From assembly GCA_002368865.1 (NCBI GenBank), contig DFDT01000146.1, forward strand, positions 1 to 17,594: a DNA stretch of 17,594 bases, written 5' to 3'. A model generated the notes under the pieces. It did no database searches, had not been told where the DNA came from, and worked only from the letters and a program-made list of their open reading frames with translations. A program made the translations under genes and the position numbers. This DNA is from Lachnospiraceae bacterium UBA3821. GTDB taxonomy: Bacteria > Bacillota > Clostridia > Lachnospirales > Lachnospiraceae. The first letter of the stretch is position 1. Every line of letters begins with the position of its first letter. Shown piece after piece: positions 1-7,027 of the stretch.

Positions 1-971
1 CACGGTCCGCCGGCAAGACCTATGAAGAGGCAGTGGGAGACAATTGGAAGATGGATACGCCCATGCCTGAGGCGGTAAAAAAGCTGGTGGTCATGAACGT
101 GAATGATGTGGAAAAGGTTGCTGCGGAAGTGGATTTTGTATTCAGCGCGGTAAACATGACCAAGGATGAGATCAAGAAGATCGAGGAAGATTACGCGAAG
201 GCAGAGACGCCGGTAGTTTCCAACAACAGCGCGCATCGCTGGACGCCGGATGTACCCATGGTTGTGCCTGAGATCAATCCGGAGCACATGAAGGTGATCG
301 AGTTCCAGAAGAAACGGTTGGGTACCACCAGAGGTTTTGTAGCGGTAAAGCCCAATTGCTCTATTCAGAGTTATGCACCCGTGCTGACCGCATGGAAGGA
401 GTTTGAACCCTATGAGGTGGTTGCTACCACGTATCAGGCAATCTCCGGTGCGGGCAAGACCTTTAAGGACTGGCCTGAGATGGTAGGCAATATCATCCCT
501 TACATTGGCGGCGAGGAAGAAAAGAGCGAGAAAGAGCCTCTTCGTATCTGGGGTAAGATTGAGGATGGCGTGATCAAACCGGCTGAGAGCCCTGTGATCA
601 CCTGCCAGTGTATCCGCGTACCTGTGTTAAACGGCCACACGGCGGCTGTATTTGTGAAGTTCAGAAAGAAACCCACCAAGGAACAGCTGATCCAGAAGCT
701 GGTTGCGTTTTCCGGAGAGCCGCAGAAGCTTGGCCTGCCCAGTGCACCGAAGCAGTTTATCCAGTATCTGGAGGAGGACAACAGACCGCAGGTTTCTCTG
801 GATGTAATGTATGAGAACGGGATGGGTGTCAGCGTAGGACGTTTGCGTGAGGATACGGTATACGATTGGAAATTTGTGGGACTTTCCCATAATACGGTGC
901 GCGGCGCTGCCGGCGGCGCGGTGCTTTGTGCTGAACTGTTGAAGGCACAGGGATATATCCAAAAGAAGTAA
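1..971 (+). CDS. asd: Aspartate-semialdehyde dehydrogenase, 3' part (5' end outside window)
   Basis: Asd reduces aspartyl phosphate to aspartate semialdehyde with NADPH, the branch point to lysine, threonine, methionine and isoleucine; it is cytosolic. The frame is open from base 3 (RSAGKTYEEAV...), so the apparent GTG start at 33 is internal and the gene begins before the window. The catalytic cysteine lies in VKPNCS (Cys codon 357-359), and the active-site histidine lies in VPVLNGHT (His codon 635-637). The long form with this KPNCS context resembles the archaeal/fungal-type enzyme of about 350-360 residues rather than the E. coli type (family knowledge). Roughly 40 N-terminal residues, including the start of the NADP-binding fold, are missing only because of the window edge. 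The gene ends QKK-stop inside the first copy of a 22-bp tandem repeat. Identity is clear; the subtype is inferred. Confidence 0.95.
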   Translation, partial: RSAGKTYEEAVGDNWKMDTPMPEAVKKLVVMNVNDVEKVAAEVDFVFSAVNMTKDEIKKIEEDYAKAETPVVSNNSAHRWTPDVPMVVPEINPEHMKVIEFQKKRLGTTRGFVAVKPNCSIQSYAPVLTAWKEFEPYEVVATTYQAISGAGKTFKDWPEMVGNIIPYIGGEEEKSEKEPLRIWGKIEDGVIKPAESPVITCQCIRVPVLNGHTAAVFVKFRKKPTKEQLIQKLVAFSGEPQKLGLPSAPKQFIQYLEEDNRPQVSLDVMYENGMGVSVGRLREDTVYDWKFVGLSHNTVRGAAGGAVLCAELLKAQGYIQKK

Positions 972-1017
972 AGGAAACTTCTTTAAGAAGTAAAGAAAAC
1001 TTCTTTAAGAAGTAAAG
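963..1017. repeat. 22-bp tandem repeat, 2.5 copies, each able to fold into a hairpin
   Basis: Units lie at 963-984 and 985-1006, with a half copy at 1007-1017. They differ at one base (g974 against a996). Each unit reads aagaagt, a 7-base purine loop, acttctt, t, so each can form a 7-8 bp AU-rich stem; the first stem is 962-969 with 977-984. The first unit contains the asd stop codon, so the array looks like a local duplication of the end of the gene. It fills nearly all of the gap to the next gene. It is not a standard terminator: the stem is weak and there is no GC clamp. Confidence 0.85.
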
Positions 1018-1031
1018 TGCGGGGTTATGTC

Positions 1032-2747
1032 ATGAACGAGTTGAATTATCAGATGGATCTGCTGAAAGCAATGAATCAGAAGCTTTCTGCCAAGGAAAAG
1101 ATGTATACCATGATCTGCGAGGCATCCAAGTGTGCATATGTCTATTTTTCTTATGAAAAGAATCAGATTGTGACCATGGGCAGGTGGCAGGAGTTCTTTG
1201 ATTTTGATATCCAGGATATCAAGGATATCAATCGTGTGTTTGATGAGGTGGAGGAGGAATATGTTCTGCCCCTCAGAGATGTGATCTTTCTGGAAAAGTC
1301 CGGCAAGGGCATTTCGGCTATGGAATGCAGACATAAAGACGGCAGAGGCTGGTATTCTTTCCGGACGACAGTCGATTATGACAGCCTGGGCAATCCGCAG
1401 GACAAATTGATTGTTGTGGAAAATACTACGAAGATGAAATCGCAGCATGATGAACTGGTATATATGGCGCATTTTGATGCCATGACGGGTTTGTATAACC
1501 GCAATTATTTTGTGACGATGCTGCACGATTACATGATCCGGGCGGAAAAGGAACGCAATATCATCAGTGTGATGGTCATAGATATCGATGACTTTAAGAA
1601 GGTAAATGATGGATTGGGAATGATCGCGGGTGATGAGCTGATCCAGCTCTTCGGAGGCTTTTTGAAGGAGCTGACCAGAGATAATGTGTTTGCCTGTCAT
1701 CTGAACAATGATGTATATTGTATTGCTATTTACGATCCGTCTGTAGATTGTAACGCGGAGCAGATTTATAAGACGATCCTAAAGAGAACACAGGATCCGT
1801 TTGAACTGAGCACCAAACAAAACGTAAACATTACGGTCAGCATAGGGGTGGCGGAATACCCGGAAGCGGCGACGACGCCCCTGGAGCTGATCAATTGTGC
1901 GGAAATTGTCATGTATCGCTGCAAGAGCATGGGTAAAAATGCGATGAAGTACTTTGACGCTTCGATCCTGAATGATTTTCTGCGCAATATCGAACTGGAT
2001 AATAAGCTGAGAGAAGCGGCATTTCATAACAATTTTGAACTCTATTATCAGCCGCAGTTTTATACGGGCAATAAGAAACTTCGCGGTGCGGAGGCCCTGA
2101 TCCGATGGAAAGACGAAGAAAATCATATGATCAGTCCCACGGTTTTTATTCCCATTGCGGAGAAAAACGGCTGCATCATACCGATCGGAGACTGGGTCAT
2201 TGAGGAGAGCATCCGTACATTTGCCGCCTGGAGGGAAAAATACGCGGAGCCGTTTATTCTGTCCATCAATGTGTCGGCCATTCAGTACAATAAGATTGAT
2301 TTTGTAGATTCTTTGCTGCTGATCATCCGTAAATACCATGTGAATCCGAATGAAGTTGAGATTGAGATCACGGAGAGCGTTCTGATCGAAGATTTTGAGA
2401 AGGTGATTGATAAGCTGAAAATATTGCGCGGACATGGCATTCGGGTGTCGTTAGATGATTTTGGAACCGGCTTTTCTTCTTTGTCATACCTGAAGAAACT
2501 GCCCATCGATACCCTTAAGATCGACAAGAGTTTTATTGACACCGTCCTTGCAGACAGTGCCACCAGGATCATCACGGAGTCCATTATCAATATGGTAAAG
2601 TCTCTGGGGATTGAGTCGATCGCTGAAGGCGTGGAAGAACAGGCGCAGTATGATTATCTGCATGCGATCGGCTGCGATATGATCCAGGGATATCTGTTGG
2701 GCAAGCCGCAGACGGCAGAGCAGTTTGAAACACTTTTAAACGGGTAA
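1032..2747 (+). CDS. PAS-like/degenerate GGDEF/EAL protein, likely c-di-GMP phosphodiesterase
   Basis: This 571-residue cytosolic protein has no membrane segment or signal peptide. Residues about 25-130 look PAS-like (...DKLIVVENTTKMK), about 140-310 are a GGDEF fold and about 325-570 an EAL domain. The EAL residues are all present: E354-A-L in GAEALIRW, N413 in INVS, E445 in EITES, D475/D476 in LDDFGTGFSS, K496 in LKIDKSFI, E532 in AEGVE and Q552. Hydrolysis of c-di-GMP to pGpG is therefore expected. In the GGDEF domain the signature is NNDVY (225-229), so cyclase activity is unlikely; such domains often bind GTP as a regulator (family knowledge). A GTG at 1017 would add five residues, but it sits on the end of the repeat array. 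I chose the ATG at 1032 because GGGG at 1021-1024 lies 7 bases upstream; the start is not certain. topB follows after 5 bases and may be co-transcribed. Confidence 0.9.
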   Translation: MNELNYQMDLLKAMNQKLSAKEKMYTMICEASKCAYVYFSYEKNQIVTMGRWQEFFDFDIQDIKDINRVFDEVEEEYVLPLRDVIFLEKSGKGISAMECRHKDGRGWYSFRTTVDYDSLGNPQDKLIVVENTTKMKSQHDELVYMAHFDAMTGLYNRNYFVTMLHDYMIRAEKERNIISVMVIDIDDFKKVNDGLGMIAGDELIQLFGGFLKELTRDNVFACHLNNDVYCIAIYDPSVDCNAEQIYKTILKRTQDPFELSTKQNVNITVSIGVAEYPEAATTPLELINCAEIVMYRCKSMGKNAMKYFDASILNDFLRNIELDNKLREAAFHNNFELYYQPQFYTGNKKLRGAEALIRWKDEENHMISPTVFIPIAEKNGCIIPIGDWVIEESIRTFAAWREKYAEPFILSINVSAIQYNKIDFVDSLLLIIRKYHVNPNEVEIEITESVLIEDFEKVIDKLKILRGHGIRVSLDDFGTGFSSLSYLKKLPIDTLKIDKSFIDTVLADSATRIITESIINMVKSLGIESIAEGVEEQAQYDYLHAIGCDMIQGYLLGKPQTAEQFETLLNG

Positions 2748-2752
2748 TTTGA

Positions 2753-4786
2753 ATGGGAAAATATCTTTTTATAGCTGAGAAACCGAGCGTCGCGAGACAA
2801 TTCGCCGACGCTCTCAAAGTAAATGCGAAAAAATACGACGGATATCTGGAAGCGGAGAATACGATTGTAACCTGGTGTGTGGGCCATCTTGTGACCATGA
2901 GTTACCCTGAGGTCTACGATGAGACTTTGCGCAGATGGAGTTTTGACACGATTCCTTTTGTGCCGGAACAGTTTAAGTATGAGGTGATCCAGAGCGCGGC
3001 AAAGCAGTATCGGATCGTCAGCGGTCTTTTGACCAGAGAGGATGTGGATACGATCTATGTATGTACGGACTCGGGACGGGAGGGAGAATATATCTATCGC
3101 CTGGTCGAGCAGATGGCCGGAGTGAAGGGCAAGAAAAGGCTTCGCGTCTGGATCGATTCCCAGACTGAGGAAGAGATCCTGCGCGGCATCAAAGAGGCAA
3201 AAGATCTGTCGGAATACGATGCGCTGAGTGATGCCGCGTATTTGCGTGCCAAAGAAGATTATCTGATGGGCATTAATTTTTCCAGAGTGCTGACGCTGAA
3301 GTACGGAAGAAATGTAAAGGATTTTTTGAAGCGGGATAAGGCAGTGATCTCCGTAGGGCGCGTGATGACCTGTGTGCTCGGCATGATCGTGAACAGAGAG
3401 CGGGAAATCCGTTCTTTTGTAAAAACGCCTTTTTACAGGGTAGTCGCTGATCTGAAGCTGGGGGAGGAAAGTTTTTCGGCGGAATGGAGGGCGGTGGAAG
3501 GTTCTCCTTATTTCAATTCTCCCGCACTGTATAAGGAGAATGGTTTTAAAGAGAAGATTCAGGCCCAAAAACTGATCGAGCATCTCAAAGAGGAACCCGC
3601 GGAGAGCGGACATGTAGAGAGCATAGAGCGGAAGAAAGAGAATAAAAATGCGCCGTTACTTTATAATTTGGCGGAATTGCAGAATGACTGTTCCAAGCTT
3701 TTTAAGATCAGTCCGGATGAGACGCTCCAGATCGTCCAGGAATTATATGAAAAAAAGATGGTCACTTATCCCAGAACGGATGCCAGAGTGCTGTCCACTG
3801 CGGTGGCCAAGGAAATTCACAAAAATATCGGTGGCCTCCGGAATTACGGACTGGTAAACGGGTATGCATCGGAGGTCCTGGCGCAGGGCAATTATAAGAA
3901 CATTGCGAAAACAAGGTATGTGAATGATAAGCAGATCACCGATCATTATGCCATTATTCCCACCGGTCAGGGACTGAACAACCTGGGGGGACTGGCACCG
4001 ACGGCGACGAAGGTGTACGAGGTGATCGTGAGGCGGTTCCTAAGTATTTTCTATCCGCCGGCGGTTTATCAGAAGGTTGCCCTTTGCGTGAAAGTAAAAG
4101 AGGAAAGCTTCTTTGCAAATTTTAAGGTGCTGGCGGAGGAAGGGTACCTCAAGGTGACGGAGTATTCTTTTAAGAAGGATGCAAAGGAACAGATGCAAGC
4201 CAAGAAGAACGGGGAAGACGGAGAGAAAGAAGAGACGGAGGAAAAATGCAGCGCAGCGCTTCTGGCTTTGCTGATGAAGCTGAAAAAGGGAGATGCGGTA
4301 AGCGCGGAAGAATATGAGATCAAGGAAGGGGAAACGTCACCCCCCAAGCGCTATACATCCGGAAGCATTATCCTGACCATGGAAAATGCGGGACAATTTA
4401 TTGAGGATGAAGAGTTGCGTGCCCAGATCAAGGGAAGCGGAATCGGAACCAGTGCGACGAGAGCGGAGATCTTAAAAAAACTGGTGAAGATCGAATACCT
4501 GTCACTGAATAAGAAGACGCAGGTCCTGACACCGACGTTGATGGGAGAGATGATTTATGATGTGGTGGATTCGGCCATCAAGCCTTTGCTGAATCCGGCA
4601 TTGACGGCGAGTTGGGAGAAGGGGCTGACCCAGGTGGCAGACGGGACGATCAGTTCGGACGAGTATATGGTGAAGCTGAAAGATTTTGTGGTCAGACGGA
4701 CCAATTATGTAAAACAGATGAATAACCAAGGAAATCTGTATGCCCAATTCCGCACTGCAGAGGCAAATTACAAGAAAAGTCATTGA
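2753..4786 (+). CDS. topB: DNA topoisomerase III (type IA)
   Basis: Topoisomerase III breaks and rejoins one DNA strand through a tyrosine, mainly decatenating recombination and replication intermediates. The protein has 677 residues, in the family range (about 650-730). The TOPRIM domain begins at residue 1 (FIAEKPSVARQFADAL) and carries TDSGREGE at 105-112. This is the TDxGREGE form, in which the second acidic residue of the usual DxD is Gly; I believe this variant is common in Gram-positive TopB. The catalytic Tyr is Y339 in VTYPRTDAR, and GIGTSATRAEIL (563-574) is a further type IA signature. Residues about 470-500 form a charged, Lys/Glu-rich linker. No C-terminal zinc-finger cysteines are present. 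It starts 5 bases after the c-di-GMP gene with only a weak ribosome site (GGG near 2741), which suggests dependence on upstream translation. Its stop codon is part of the next promoter's -35 box. Confidence 0.93.
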   Translation: MGKYLFIAEKPSVARQFADALKVNAKKYDGYLEAENTIVTWCVGHLVTMSYPEVYDETLRRWSFDTIPFVPEQFKYEVIQSAAKQYRIVSGLLTREDVDTIYVCTDSGREGEYIYRLVEQMAGVKGKKRLRVWIDSQTEEEILRGIKEAKDLSEYDALSDAAYLRAKEDYLMGINFSRVLTLKYGRNVKDFLKRDKAVISVGRVMTCVLGMIVNREREIRSFVKTPFYRVVADLKLGEESFSAEWRAVEGSPYFNSPALYKENGFKEKIQAQKLIEHLKEEPAESGHVESIERKKENKNAPLLYNLAELQNDCSKLFKISPDETLQIVQELYEKKMVTYPRTDARVLSTAVAKEIHKNIGGLRNYGLVNGYASEVLAQGNYKNIAKTRYVNDKQITDHYAIIPTGQGLNNLGGLAPTATKVYEVIVRRFLSIFYPPAVYQKVALCVKVKEESFFANFKVLAEEGYLKVTEYSFKKDAKEQMQAKKNGEDGEKEETEEKCSAALLALLMKLKKGDAVSAEEYEIKEGETSPPKRYTSGSIILTMENAGQFIEDEELRAQIKGSGIGTSATRAEILKKLVKIEYLSLNKKTQVLTPTLMGEMIYDVVDSAIKPLLNPALTASWEKGLTQVADGTISSDEYMVKLKDFVVRRTNYVKQMNNQGNLYAQFRTAEANYKKSH

Positions 4787-4811
4787 CCTTGTTGGTAGAA
4801 TCAGATATAAT
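4783..4811 (+). promoter_or_regulatory. Sigma-A-type promoter, -35 box overlapping the topB stop
   Basis: TTGACC at 4783-4788 and TATAAT at 4806-4811 are separated by 17 bases, close to consensus. The TGA within TTGACC is the topB stop codon (4784-4786). Transcription would begin near 4818, giving a leader of about 50 bases rich in U runs before the 4869 start. The leader also contains gcgcttgt (4816-4823) and acagcgc (4847-4853), which could pair imperfectly just ahead of the ribosome site. Confidence 0.8.
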
Positions 4812-4868
4812 AAAGGCGCTTGTGTAACTTTTTGATTTTTATTTTTACAGCGCAAAGGAGAGTTTGGA

Positions 4869-5438
4869 ATGGATGGACAAAATTTTCAGAATGGAAATGA
4901 GCAGAGCAACGGTCAGAGCTTTGACCAGAATGTAGCGCCTGCGGCCACGCCTGCGGCACCGGTGGTTGAGGTTGAGCCTGCGACGAATTCCTATCAGGAT
5001 AACACGGCGGCTTACAGCGATCCGATCTACAGCAGCGGAACGACTAACACGACTGATAATACGTATACCAATAATACATATACCAACAATGCGTATACTA
5101 ATAATGGTTATACCAATAATGCTTATCAGAATAATACATATACGGATAATACCGCTGTATATGGGGAGCCCGTGGCAGAGGAGCAAAAGACACCCGGTAC
5201 GGCGATTGCCAGCCTGATCCTGGGAATTTGCGGTATTTTGCTGGATTGCTGCTGTGGCGTAGGCCTGGTGTTCGGAATTATCGGTCTGATCCTCGGAATT
5301 GTAGGAAACAAGAACCGGAAGAGCGGTGTGGGCACTGCGGGAATCGTGTGCTCTGTGATTGCAATTGTAGTCGGTGTTCTTACCGTCATTTATTTCTTTG
5401 TTTTGGGCGGTATGGCTTATATGGATGAGATGATGTAA
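4869..5438 (+). CDS. DUF4190-type membrane protein with Asn/Tyr/Thr repeat-rich N-terminus
   Basis: The function is unknown. The 189-residue protein starts with about 105 polar low-complexity residues: Gln/Asn-rich, then Ala/Pro-rich, then six pentapeptides of the form [TAG]-Y-[TQ]-[ND]-N at residues 65-94. Two hydrophobic segments follow, at about 111-146 (Gly- and Ile-rich, with CCC at 127-129) and 155-180, separated by a basic loop NKNRKSG. This two-helix Gly-rich layout fits the DUF4190 family, in which a disordered cytosolic head precedes the helices. AAAGGAG at 4854-4860 lies 8 bases before the ATG and there is a strong promoter upstream, so this start is well supported. The next gene starts one base after the stop and is very likely in the same transcript. 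Confidence 0.8.
   Translation: MDGQNFQNGNEQSNGQSFDQNVAPAATPAAPVVEVEPATNSYQDNTAAYSDPIYSSGTTNTTDNTYTNNTYTNNAYTNNGYTNNAYQNNTYTDNTAVYGEPVAEEQKTPGTAIASLILGICGILLDCCCGVGLVFGIIGLILGIVGNKNRKSGVGTAGIVCSVIAIVVGVLTVIYFFVLGGMAYMDEMM
5061..5150 (+). repeat. 15-bp in-frame minisatellite, six copies
   Basis: Six consecutive 15-base units, close to acatataccaataat, encode TYTNN, TYTNN, AYTNN, GYTNN, AYQNN and TYTDN. The period is a multiple of three, so gain or loss of units would change protein length without breaking the frame. Most differences are at third positions or at the first residue of the unit, which points to an array that has already begun to diverge. Confidence 0.9.
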
Positions 5439-5439
5439 G

Positions 5440-5877
5440 GTGAAAGAGCGAAGAAAGATTAATCTGAGCGAGATGAGCACGGAGGAGGCGTTGTATTTCT
5501 TTGGATTACTTACGCTTCCGGTGGGGCTTCTGTCAGTTTTGGCGGTTGTGAATTGGATTGTTCCGCATCTGAAAGGCGGGTGTATCTTCTGGGAACTGTG
5601 GGGAATCTATTGCCCCGGATGCGGGGGAACGAGATCCTTGGTGGCATTGGCGCACGGGCATATTCTGCAGTCTTTGTGGTATCATCCGTTGTTACTTTAC
5701 TGTGTGATAATGTATCTGGCCTTTATGCTCAGTCATACATTGGAAAAACTGCATGTTCCTTTCGTGAAAGGAATGAAATTCCGTGAGTGGATCATGTATG
5801 GGATGATCGTTGTGCTGATCCTGAATTTTATTTTAAAAAATGTTTTAAAGTTTTTGTTTGGCATTGTCATGATCTAG
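5440..5877 (+). CDS. DUF2752 family membrane protein
   Basis: The function is unknown. The 145-residue protein has hydrophobic segments at about 18-42, 80-99 and 117-143. It carries the DUF2752 signature CPGCGGTR at 58-65, with two cysteines spaced CxxC next to GGTR, followed by HGHILQSLWYHP, also typical of the family. The GTG at 5440 lies one base after the preceding stop, with little ribosome site of its own, which suggests translational coupling. An in-frame ATG at 5473 (MSTEEAL) is an alternative start that would leave the domain intact. DUF2752 genes often sit beside DUF4190 or TM2-like genes (family knowledge from memory). The paired cysteines could bind metal or be redox active, but nothing here decides it. 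Confidence 0.8.
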   Translation: MKERRKINLSEMSTEEALYFFGLLTLPVGLLSVLAVVNWIVPHLKGGCIFWELWGIYCPGCGGTRSLVALAHGHILQSLWYHPLLLYCVIMYLAFMLSHTLEKLHVPFVKGMKFREWIMYGMIVVLILNFILKNVLKFLFGIVMI

Positions 5878-5928
5878 AAAATGGAAGGATATTCCGGAAA
5901 AATATTAAATTTTCATAAAATAAATGTC

Positions 5929-5957
5929 TTGACGAAAGCCCTTACATATATTATAGT
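5929..5957 (+). promoter_or_regulatory. Sigma-A-type promoter with AT-rich upstream region
   Basis: TTGACG at 5929-5934, a 17-base spacer and TATAGT at 5952-5957. The bases just upstream (about 5899-5925) are almost pure A/T and could act as an UP element. The expected start of transcription near 5963-5965 lies after the in-frame GTG at 5961, which excludes that codon as the start of the next gene and supports the ATG at 6009. Confidence 0.75.
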
Positions 5958-6008
5958 AGTGTGGAAGTTAAGTTGTACAGTCCTGAGGGGACAGAAAAGG
6001 AGAAAATT

Positions 6009-6299
6009 ATGAATAAGAAAGTAACGAGTATTTTTGCTTATCTGGGATTGATCTTTTGGCTGATCGGTTTCCTGGCAGGTGACAAAGAGGGCGCAAAGTT
6101 CCATTTGAATCAGGGTCTTGTTTTGATCCTTGGAAATGTGATTGCCGGTGTGGTTGCGGTGATTCCTGTAGTTGGCGCTTTTGTTGGATGCATTCTTTCT
6201 GTTGTAATCCTTGTATTTGCGATTATGGGTATTGTATCCGCTTGCAAGGATGAGGAGAAGCCTCTGCCTTTGATCGGTGGAATTCAGCTTTTGAACTAA
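6009..6299 (+). CDS. Small DUF4870-like membrane protein
   Basis: A 96-residue protein of unknown function. Hydrophobic segments lie at about 6-22, 36-55 and 58-77. Between the first two is a polar stretch ending in AKFHLNQGLVLIL, and the chain ends with PLPLIGGIQLL. The H-x-NQ motif after helix 1 and the Pro-Leu-Pro end match the DUF4870/Tic20-like layout. The ATG at 6009 has AAAGGAGA about 6 bases upstream and follows a good promoter at a suitable distance. The frame is open back to a GTG at 5961, which would precede the predicted transcript start. A terminator 38 bases downstream makes it a likely single-gene unit. Confidence 0.75.
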   Translation: MNKKVTSIFAYLGLIFWLIGFLAGDKEGAKFHLNQGLVLILGNVIAGVVAVIPVVGAFVGCILSVVILVFAIMGIVSACKDEEKPLPLIGGIQLLN

Positions 6300-6337
6300 T
6301 ATATGAGAGCAAAGTGATACCAGTAGTAATACTACGT

Positions 6338-6367
6338 AAAAAAGTGTGCCGCACGGCACACTTTTTT
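6338..6367. terminator. Bidirectional intrinsic terminator
   Basis: A perfect 13-bp stem (6338-6350 with 6355-6367) encloses the loop gcac. The core gtgtgcc/ggcacac is flanked by six A on the left and six T on the right, so both strands end the hairpin in a U run. It serves the gene ending at 6299 and the convergent lipoprotein gene whose stop is at 6397. Confidence 0.92.
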
Positions 6368-6396
6368 AAATTCATAAAGATCAGAATTCATAAAGA

Positions 6397-6864
6397 TCAG
6401 TTTTGCGTTGATTCCTCTGTATTGTCCGGCATCTCTCCGTGCAGAATATCCAGAATGACCTGGACGCGTTTGAAAGCTCTTGCGGAATTCTCTCTGGCGT
6501 AATCGGCGGTGGATTGGTCATAGCCTTCATTGGCATAAGCCTGATGATAGCTCTTTACGGCTTCGGCCATATAAGAGCCGGCTTCGTCTGCAAGGGGCTC
6601 CAGATAGTCATAGTCTTCAGGAAAATCCATTTCTGCAAAATTCTGAAACTCTTTGTCCAGCCGATCCAGATATTCCAGCGCAAGTGTCGGAGCGTTTTCG
6701 GCGCCGGCATCGATCGCGTTGATCGCATCATTTATTTCCGCCACATTGTTGCAAAATTTGTCCATATCTGTTTTAAAACGGGTCAGCGCAGGGTCGGCAC
6801 CACAGGAAGCGAGAAGAACCGCTGCCAATAGTCCTGTCAGGGTCGCGCATATTTTTCTTTTCAA
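6397..6864 (-). CDS. Putative lipoprotein of unknown function (TTG start)
   Basis: From the TTG at 6864 this is a 155-residue protein with a lipoprotein signal: KRK, a hydrophobic core, then the lipobox LLASC with Cys21 as the expected lipidated residue. The mature part is mostly helical and acidic (for example NFAEMDFPEDYDYLEPLADEA written in part as EDYDYLEPLADEA), with no motif I recognise, and ends in a Glu/Thr/Asn-rich tail. The frame extends five codons further to another TTG at 6879, but those codons coincide with the ribosome site GGAGGAG (complement of 6871-6877). The TTG at 6864, 7 bases after that site, is therefore the better start. It points away from metH and towards the shared terminator. 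I could not find a convincing promoter for it in 6880-6960. Confidence 0.78.
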   Translation of the reverse strand: MKRKICATLTGLLAAVLLASCGADPALTRFKTDMDKFCNNVAEINDAINAIDAGAENAPTLALEYLDRLDKEFQNFAEMDFPEDYDYLEPLADEAGSYMAEAVKSYHQAYANEGYDQSTADYARENSARAFKRVQVILDILHGEMPDNTEESTQN

Positions 6865-6966
6865 AGCAATCTCCTCCAAATCAAAATACTTCTATACGAA
6901 TTTATCATATTTTTGTTTGGGACGCAACATTTTCATGCAGCTATCCCAAAATCTTAAGAAGTTTAT

Positions 6967-6996
6967 TTGCGTATGGCAATAGATATGTGGTATAAT
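6967..6996 (+). promoter_or_regulatory. Extended -10 promoter for metH
   Basis: TTGCGT at 6967-6972, an 18-base spacer and TATAAT at 6991-6996, preceded by TGG (6988-6990), an extended -10 TGn. Transcription should start near 7003, leaving a leader of only about 25 bases with AGGGAG at 7012-7017. That is too short for an S-box or cobalamin riboswitch. Confidence 0.78.
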
Positions 6997-7027
6997 CGGC
7001 ATCAATAAGACAGGGAGATGACAGCAA

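Noticed and set aside
963..1017. CRISPR array
   Set aside because: The copies are directly adjacent with no spacers and no cas genes are nearby.
2654..3613. 319-codon minus-strand frame opposite topB
   Set aside because: The topB motifs on the plus strand explain this DNA; the antisense product has no motif or start signal. The same holds for the minus-strand frames at 15747-16664, 13315-14073 and 8302-9180.
5878..5928. Terminator after the DUF2752 gene
   Set aside because: Only a short ttccggaa palindrome in A/T-rich DNA; no stem with a U run.
5961..6008. GTG at 5961 as the start of the DUF4870-like gene
   Set aside because: It lies at or before the expected transcript start; the ATG at 6009 has a proper ribosome site.
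6880..6960. Minus-strand promoter for the lipoprotein
   Set aside because: A tatgat-like box is present on the minus strand, but no -35 hexamer is found at 16-18 bases.
6880..7027. S-box or cobalamin riboswitch upstream of metH
   Set aside because: The promoter leaves a leader of only about 25 bases and no conserved riboswitch core was found.
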